Positions 60,004 through 64,000 of a stretch of 64,000 bases of DNA are shown here, piece after piece; the stretch's first letter is position 1, and the number at the start of each line of letters is the position of its first letter. Source of the stretch: JANWXR01 sp964608265 (GTDB lineage Bacteria > Chloroflexota > Anaerolineae > Anaerolineales > UBA6663); contig CAZSNP010000010.1 of the NCBI GenBank assembly GCA_964608265.1, forward strand, positions 26,043-90,042, written 5' to 3'. The notes beneath the pieces were generated by a model. The model saw only the letters and a program-made list of their open reading frames with translations. It was not told the origin of the DNA and did not search any database. The position numbers were made by a program, and so were the translations under genes.

Positions 60004-60291
60004 ATGAAACACAACGCCCTGATCCACGACCCTGAAGACGACGTGGCCGTGCTGGTGACCGACCTGAAGGCCGGCGAGGCCGCCAGCGCGGTCACGCTCG
60101 ACGGCCAGCCGGTGGCCACTGTCAAGCTGATCGAAGACATCCCGCTCGGCCACAAGGTTGCCCTGCGCGACCTGGCGGCGGGCAAGACGCTGATCAAATA
60201 TGGCCGCAACATCGGCCGCGTCTCGCAGAACGTCAAGGCCGGCGCGCACGTCCACACCCACAACGTCAAGACGGAAAGGTGGCAGAAGTAA
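60004..60291 (+). CDS. suyA: UxaA-family small subunit (SAF domain), candidate sulfolactate sulfo-lyase alpha subunit
   Basis: The 95-residue protein is a single SAF domain: NALIHDPEDDVAVLVTDLKAG, VATVKLIEDIPLGHKVALRDL, LIKYGRNIGRVSQNVKAGAHVHTHNVK. Split small/large UxaA-type enzymes include altronate or galactarate dehydratases and SuyAB, which cleaves (R)-sulfolactate to pyruvate and sulfite. Large sugar-acid dehydratases are more often fused, while SuyA and SuyB are separate polypeptides of about this size. The symbol is a hypothesis from family, size and neighbours. It is followed after one base by the large subunit gene, and AAGGAG precedes its ATG. Confidence 0.78.
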   Translation: MKHNALIHDPEDDVAVLVTDLKAGEAASAVTLDGQPVATVKLIEDIPLGHKVALRDLAAGKTLIKYGRNIGRVSQNVKAGAHVHTHNVKTERWQK

Positions 60292-60292
60292 C

Positions 60293-61456
60293 ATGGCCGA
60301 GAAATTGACCCTCACCGGCTATCGGCGCGAGAACGGGCGCGTCGGCGTCCGCAACCACGTCGCCATCCTGCCGCTCGACGACCTCTCCAACGCCGCCGCG
60401 CTCGGCGTGGCGAATCTGATTCGCGGCACGCTGGCCCTGCCGCACCCGTATGGCCGCTTGCAATTCGGCGAAGACCTGGAGCTGACCTTCCGCACCCTCA
60501 TCGGCGCGGGCCGCAACCCGAACATCGCCGCCGTGGTCGTCATCGGCATCGAGCCGAACTGGACCGACCGCGTGGTGGAGGGCATCGCCAGGACCGGCAA
60601 GCCCGTCGCCGGCTTCAGCATCGAACGCTACGGCGATCTGAAGACGATTGAGATGGCCTCGCGCAAGGCCAAGGAGTTCACGCAGTGGGCGTCCGAGAAA
60701 CAGCGCGAGCCGATCGAGCTGAAAGACCTGTGGGTGAGCGCGAAGTGCGGCGAGTCCGACACCACCCTCGGCCTGATCACCAACCCGGCGATTGGCCGCG
60801 TGCTGGAGCGGATGATTGACGCCGGCGCGACGGCCTTCTTCGGCGAGACCAGCGAGGTGACCGGCGGCGAGGACGTGATCGCCGCGCAATGCGCCACGCC
60901 CGAGGTGCGCGCCGCCTTCATGAAGACCTTCAACGACTATCAGGATTTCATCAAGAGCACCGGCGCCGACCTGCTCGGCTCGCAGCCCACCCAGGGCAAC
61001 ATCCGCGGCGGCCTCTCGACCATCGAAGAGAAAGCCATGGGCAACATCCAGAAGATGGGCCGCAACAAGGTGGTGGGCGTGCTCGGCCCGGCGGAGGCCC
61101 CGTCGCGCGCGGGCGGGCTGTGGTTCATGGATTCGTCCAGCGCCGCCGCCGAGATGGTGACGTTGTGCATGGCCGGCGGCTCGGTGCTGCACTTCTTCAC
61201 CACCGGCCAGGGCAACATCATCGGCAACCCCGTCATCCCGGTGATGAAGATCTGCGGCAACCCGCTGACCGTGAGCACCATGCCCGAGCACGTGGACGTG
61301 GACATCAGCGACATGCTCAAGCTGGAGATGACGCTCGACCAGGCCGCCGACAAGATCATGGCGATGATGGCCCGCAACATCAACGGCCGGCTGACCGACG
61401 CCGAGGCCCTGCGCCACGACGAGTTTGTGCTGACGAAGTTGTATCGGAGCGCGTGA
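60293..61456 (+). CDS. suyB: UxaA-family large subunit, candidate sulfolactate sulfo-lyase beta subunit
   Basis: The 387-residue protein is the catalytic large domain of the UxaA/GarD/SuyB family: GYRRENGRVGVRNHVAILP, KCGESDTTLGLITNPAIG, AFFGETSEVTGGED, LLGSQPTQGNIRGGLSTIEEK, GLWFMDSSSAAAEM and HFFTTGQGNIIGNPVIPVMKI. The conserved Cys of KCGESD and the His/Asp positions suit iron-dependent beta-elimination. With the small subunit it could split sulfolactate into pyruvate and sulfite. The UPF0324 exporter two genes on supports that over a sugar-acid dehydratase. The frame is open upstream, but the ATG at 60293 follows the SuyA-like stop by one base and fits family starts. Confidence 0.8.
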   Translation: MAEKLTLTGYRRENGRVGVRNHVAILPLDDLSNAAALGVANLIRGTLALPHPYGRLQFGEDLELTFRTLIGAGRNPNIAAVVVIGIEPNWTDRVVEGIARTGKPVAGFSIERYGDLKTIEMASRKAKEFTQWASEKQREPIELKDLWVSAKCGESDTTLGLITNPAIGRVLERMIDAGATAFFGETSEVTGGEDVIAAQCATPEVRAAFMKTFNDYQDFIKSTGADLLGSQPTQGNIRGGLSTIEEKAMGNIQKMGRNKVVGVLGPAEAPSRAGGLWFMDSSSAAAEMVTLCMAGGSVLHFFTTGQGNIIGNPVIPVMKICGNPLTVSTMPEHVDVDISDMLKLEMTLDQAADKIMAMMARNINGRLTDAEALRHDEFVLTKLYRSA

Positions 61457-61457
61457 G

Positions 61458-61540
61458 GCAGACGGCAGACGGCAGACGACGGACTGCCGACGGCCGACGG
61501 CGGACGGATGACGGCGGTCCGCTGTCCGCCGTCGGCGGTC
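61458..61540 (+). repeat. GC-rich inverted repeat between SuyB-like and P450 genes
   Basis: The left arm repeats CAGACGGCAGACGGCAGACG and ACGGACTGCCGACGG. The right arm, ACGGCGGTCCGCTGTCCGCC plus GTCGGCGGTC, is its imperfect complement. It starts two bases after the SuyB-like stop and ends seven bases before the P450 ATG. Confidence 0.8.
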
Positions 61541-61547
61541 AAGCGGT

Positions 61548-62756
61548 ATGGGCTTCGACGCGCAACTCGCCTCCCCCGCCTTCTTCGCCAACCCGTATCC
61601 GCTCTTTCACCAACTGCGCGAGCGCGCGCCGGTGTACTGGAGCGAGGCGCTGGGCGCGTGGGTGTTGACGCGCCACGCAGACGTGGCCGCTGTGCTCCAC
61701 CAGCCGGCACAGTTCCGCAGCGCGGGCCGCGTCTCTTATCTGCTGAAGCAACTGCCGGCGGAGACGCGGGCGCAAGTGGCCGGGCTGGAGGCGCACTATC
61801 GCGTCGGCCTGGGCCACAGCGACCCGCCGGCGCACACTCGCCTGCGCGCGCTATTGAGCAGGGCCTTCACCCCGCGCCTGATCGAGTCGCGCCGCGCCCG
61901 CATCGAGCAGGTGGTCGCCGAACTGCTGGACGCCGCCCGGGCGCGCGGCTCGTTCGACGTGGTGCGCGACCTGGCCCATCCGCTGCCGGCCACCATCGTC
62001 GCCGAGATGATCGGCGCGCCGCCCGAGGATTGCGAGCAGTTCCGCCGCTGGGCGCTGGACATCAACGCGCTCTTCGCCGGCGGCGGGCGCGCCACGGCGG
62101 AGTCGGCGCTGCAAGCTCAGCGCACACAGATCGAGATGCGCGACTACATCCTGGCGCTGGCCGAGGCGCGGCGCAGCGACCCGCGCGATGACCTGCTCAG
62201 CGCGCTCGTGGCCGCCAAGGGCGACCGGCTGAGCGAGGCCGAGCTGGTCTCCACCTGCGTCACGCTCTTCGTCGCCGGGCACGAGACCACGACGCACTTG
62301 ATCGGCAATGGCATGCTGGCATTGCTGCGCTATCCCGCGCAGTTGCAAAAGCTGAGACACAACCCGGCGCTCATGGCGAGCGCGGTGGAGGAGATGCTGC
62401 GCTACGACGCGCCGGTGCAGCGCGCCTGGCGGCTGGCAGTGGAGTCCGTGGTGTTTGGCGGCGTGACGATCCCGGCGGGTGCGATGGTGCTGGCGATGAT
62501 CGGCGCGGCCAACCGCGACCCGGCGCAATTCGCCGAGCCGGACTGCTTCGACATCACGCGCGCAGACAACAAGCATTTTGGCTTCGGCCACGGCATTCAC
62601 TTCTGCCTGGGCGCGCCGCTGGCCCGGCTGGAGGCCGCCCTCGCTTTTGCCGCGCTGCTGGCCCGCTTCCCGACGCTGCGGCTGGCCTCGGACGAATTGG
62701 AATGGACTCACGACATCGCCCTGCGCGGGTTGAGGGCGCTGCCGGTTGAGATTTGA
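61548..62756 (+). CDS. Cytochrome P450
   Basis: The 402-residue protein is a soluble bacterial P450 with all hallmarks: the substrate-side HSDPPAHTRLRALLSRAFTP, the I-helix oxygen-activating FVAGHETTTHL, the ExxR pair in VEEMLRYDAPVQRAWR, and the haem ligand loop FGFGHGIHFCLGAPLAR. It needs a ferredoxin or flavodoxin partner; none is encoded in the window. It hydroxylates an organic substrate with O2 in the cytoplasm. Its role among sugar-sulfonate genes is unclear. It might act on an aglycone or be an unrelated insertion into the array, and the GC-rich repeats flank it on both sides. Confidence 0.92.
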   Translation: MGFDAQLASPAFFANPYPLFHQLRERAPVYWSEALGAWVLTRHADVAAVLHQPAQFRSAGRVSYLLKQLPAETRAQVAGLEAHYRVGLGHSDPPAHTRLRALLSRAFTPRLIESRRARIEQVVAELLDAARARGSFDVVRDLAHPLPATIVAEMIGAPPEDCEQFRRWALDINALFAGGGRATAESALQAQRTQIEMRDYILALAEARRSDPRDDLLSALVAAKGDRLSEAELVSTCVTLFVAGHETTTHLIGNGMLALLRYPAQLQKLRHNPALMASAVEEMLRYDAPVQRAWRLAVESVVFGGVTIPAGAMVLAMIGAANRDPAQFAEPDCFDITRADNKHFGFGHGIHFCLGAPLARLEAALAFAALLARFPTLRLASDELEWTHDIALRGLRALPVEI

Positions 62757-62820
62757 CCGCAGACCGCTGACCACAGACCGCAGACGGCTGAATGCGGTCA
62801 GCCGTCCATCGTCTGCCGTC
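62755..62820 (+). repeat. GC-rich inverted repeat between P450 and exporter genes
   Basis: The left arm carries TGACCGCAGACCGCTGACC and AGACCGCAGACGGCTGA. The right arm carries TGCGGTCAGCCGTCC and GTCTGCCGTC. It overlaps the P450 stop by two bases. Confidence 0.8.
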
Positions 62821-62829
62821 GTGAAAACA

Positions 62830-63903
62830 ATGCTCGCTGAATGGAAGAAGATTGCTGACGAGTTCCGCCCCGCGCTGCCCGGCCTGCAGCTGGTCCTGGC
62901 CGTCGCCCTCCTCAGTCGCTTCCTGCACGGGCTGATCCCGGACGCGACCGTGCAGAAGGCGGTCGGTGAGGTGTTGATGGCGGTGGCGCTCGGGATGTAT
63001 GTGCGCAATGCGCTGGGCGTGGCCGCGCGCTTCGAGCCGGGCGTCAAGTTCGCGCTCAATCGCCTCTTGCGGCTGGGCATCATCCTGCTCGGCCTGCGGT
63101 TGAGTTTGCAGGATGTGGCGGCCACCGGCGCTTCCGCGCTGCTGCTCGTCGTCGTCTGCATCCTCCTCGCGCTGGGGCTGGCCTACGCCGCCGGGCGGCT
63201 GTTCAATCTGCCCTCGCGCCTGGCCGCGCTCATCGGCCTGGGCACGGCCATCTGCGGCAACTCGGCCATCGTCGCCGCCGCGCCCGTCATCGAAGCGCCG
63301 GATGAGGACGTGGGTTTCGCCGTCGCCACCATCACGCTCTTCGGCACGCTGGCCGTCGTGGTCTACCCGCTCGTCGGCCAGTTGGCCGGCTTCGGCGACC
63401 GCGCCTTCGGGTTGTGGGCCGGCACTGCCGTCAACGACACCTCGCAGGTGGTGGCCGCCGCCGCCGCGTTCAGCCCGGCCGCGCTCGACGTGGCGACCAT
63501 CGTCAAACTCACGCGCAACACCTTGCTCGCGCCGATCCTGATCCTGGTCGGGCTGGCCTATGGCCGCACCGCCAGCCAGAGCGACTTCTCGCTGAGCCGG
63601 CTCGTCCCCGGCTTCGTGCTCGGCTTCCTGCTGCTGGCGCTGGCGCGCACCGCCGGCGTGGCGCTCGGCGTGCTGCCGCAAAACGTCGTCGACCCCGGTG
63701 ACTTGCACGTGGCCGCCAGTGCGCTGAAATTTGTGGATGAAGGGGCCAGGCTCGCCATCCTGATGGCGCTGGCCGGCGTCGGCCTGAACACCGGCCTGGC
63801 GCAAATGCGCCGCCTCGGCCTCAGGCCCTTCATCGTCGGGCTGTGCGTGGCGCTGGCGGTGGTGAGCCTGGTGTTGATTGTGGTGTTTGGATTGGGAAAC
63901 TGA
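62830..63903 (+). CDS. UPF0324/YeiH-type putative sulfate exporter
   Basis: The 357-residue protein has about 9-11 membrane helices and the two family signatures: GLGTAICGNSAIVAAAP at about 137-152 and AFGLWAGTAVNDTSQVVAAA at about 192-211, with KLTRNTLLAPILI after. This family (PF03601, YeiH) is annotated as putative sulfate exporter. Relatives occur in sulfonate-degrading gene clusters, where they are proposed to remove sulfite or sulfate. The position after a SuyAB-like pair suits sulfite export. ATG 62830 is used; GTG 62821 three codons upstream is possible. Neither has an obvious ribosome binding site. Confidence 0.9.
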   Translation: MLAEWKKIADEFRPALPGLQLVLAVALLSRFLHGLIPDATVQKAVGEVLMAVALGMYVRNALGVAARFEPGVKFALNRLLRLGIILLGLRLSLQDVAATGASALLLVVVCILLALGLAYAAGRLFNLPSRLAALIGLGTAICGNSAIVAAAPVIEAPDEDVGFAVATITLFGTLAVVVYPLVGQLAGFGDRAFGLWAGTAVNDTSQVVAAAAAFSPAALDVATIVKLTRNTLLAPILILVGLAYGRTASQSDFSLSRLVPGFVLGFLLLALARTAGVALGVLPQNVVDPGDLHVAASALKFVDEGARLAILMALAGVGLNTGLAQMRRLGLRPFIVGLCVALAVVSLVLIVVFGLGN

Positions 63904-63966
63904 CGGTTGATGGCAGACCGCAGACCGCCGCCGTTGATGCGGCCTGCCGTCCGCCGTCTGCCGTCG
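63904..63966 (+). repeat. GC-rich inverted repeat between exporter and final partial gene
   Basis: The left arm is built of GACGG, GGCAGACCGCAGACCGCCG (about 63911-63931). The right arm is CGGCCTGCCGTCCGCCGTC and TGCCGTC (to 63966). It is the last visible member of the family and lies nine bases before the ATG at 63975. Confidence 0.78.
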
Positions 63967-63974
63967 CACTCACA

Positions 63975-64000
63975 ATGCCTGAAATTCGTCTCCCCTACGG
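63975..64000 (+). CDS. Start of a gene cut by the window edge, possibly LarA-like (lactate racemase family)
   Basis: ATG at 63975 opens the frame MPEIRLPYG before the window ends. Proteins of the nickel-dependent lactate racemase (LarA/DUF2088) family often begin with a strand ending in LPYG, so this is a candidate LarA homologue. Only nine residues are visible and no ribosome binding site is evident. It fits the same-strand array and follows the same intergenic repeat as its neighbours. A hydroxyacid racemase would suit this pathway, but the call rests on very little sequence. Confidence 0.4.

Noticed and set aside
60004..61456. Assignment of the SAF/UxaA pair as altronate or galactarate dehydratase for hexuronate use
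   Set aside because: No uronate isomerase (UxaC), UxaB or KDG kinase/aldolase gene is present. The three-carbon aldehyde route and putative sulfate exporter fit SuyAB better, though only a phylogeny would settle it.
60266..61591. 441-codon open frame on the - strand opposite the SuyB-like gene
   Set aside because: It is His/Ala/Gly/Leu-rich shadow sequence extended by the GC-rich repeat at 61458-61540. The + strand protein is a clear UxaA-family member.
57679..63966. CRISPR-like array made of the GC-rich repeats
   Set aside because: The repeats differ in length and sequence, are separated by full genes, and have no regular spacer length. They are intergenic hairpins.

Overview
The window looks like a chromosome segment of a Chloroflexota bacterium (Anaerolineae or a relative). 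This is inferred from gene content: LAL- and SARP-type regulators with large AAA/TPR bodies, a UgpC-type ABC ATPase, small WRGSLE-type proteins, beta-rich secreted proteins ending in YLPxxxR, and high GC with purine/pyrimidine word repeats between genes. No rRNA, tRNA, CRISPR array or transposase was recognised. Nearly all of the window is coding, and no gene-free stretch exceeds about 300 bases.

Region 1 (1-16.2 kb, all + strand) is a surface polysaccharide cluster. It holds a GT2-GT4 fusion glycosyltransferase and a stand-alone paralogue of its second half, a sugar epimerase/dehydratase, a zinc-ribbon methyltransferase, RfbC, a DPM1-like GT2 with membrane tail, a polytopic GT-C-like protein, three more GT4 enzymes, a Wzx-like flippase and a pyruvyl transferase. 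Starts and stops overlap by a few bases through most of it, so it is probably one or two transcripts.

Region 2 (16.2-23.3 kb) holds envelope proteins: a small lipoprotein, a repetitive secreted protein, a subtilase paired with a membrane-anchored LuxR-kelch regulator, and a second GT-C-like protein. Region 3 (23.3-29.7 kb, - strand) is a second glycan block: a GT39-like protein, an ABC-2 polysaccharide permease without its ATPase, and three GT2 enzymes. A UgpC/MsmK-type ATPase (29.8-30.9 kb) follows behind a clear terminator.

Region 4 (31-43 kb) has two LAL regulators that share a 196-bp identical 5' tract. They flank a small - strand set: a repeat-containing unknown, a vanadium haloperoxidase-type lipoprotein, a DUF4242 protein and an AOC/dirigent-barrel protein. 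A divergently transcribed SARP regulator lies next to them. Region 5 (43.3-49.7 kb) has a small conserved protein, three secreted proteins including a 1,199-residue subtilase, and PanE.

Region 6 (49.7-64 kb) is the most interesting part. A divergent GroEL-like protein faces a + strand cluster: ROK regulator, fucose-isomerase-like enzyme, sugar-binding protein and two permeases, FSA-type transaldolase, aldehyde dehydrogenase, a UxaA/SuyAB-like pair, cytochrome P450, a UPF0324 putative sulfate exporter, and the first codons of a LarA-like gene. There is no kinase. The set matches a kinase-free sulfoquinovose route: isomerisation, transaldolase cleavage, oxidation of sulfolactaldehyde, desulfonation of sulfolactate, sulfite export. 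The terminal LarA-like gene could supply sulfolactate racemisation. The importer lacks an ATPase, which the UgpC-type gene could provide. Related GC-rich inverted repeats sit between most functional modules of this cluster, but not between paired subunits.
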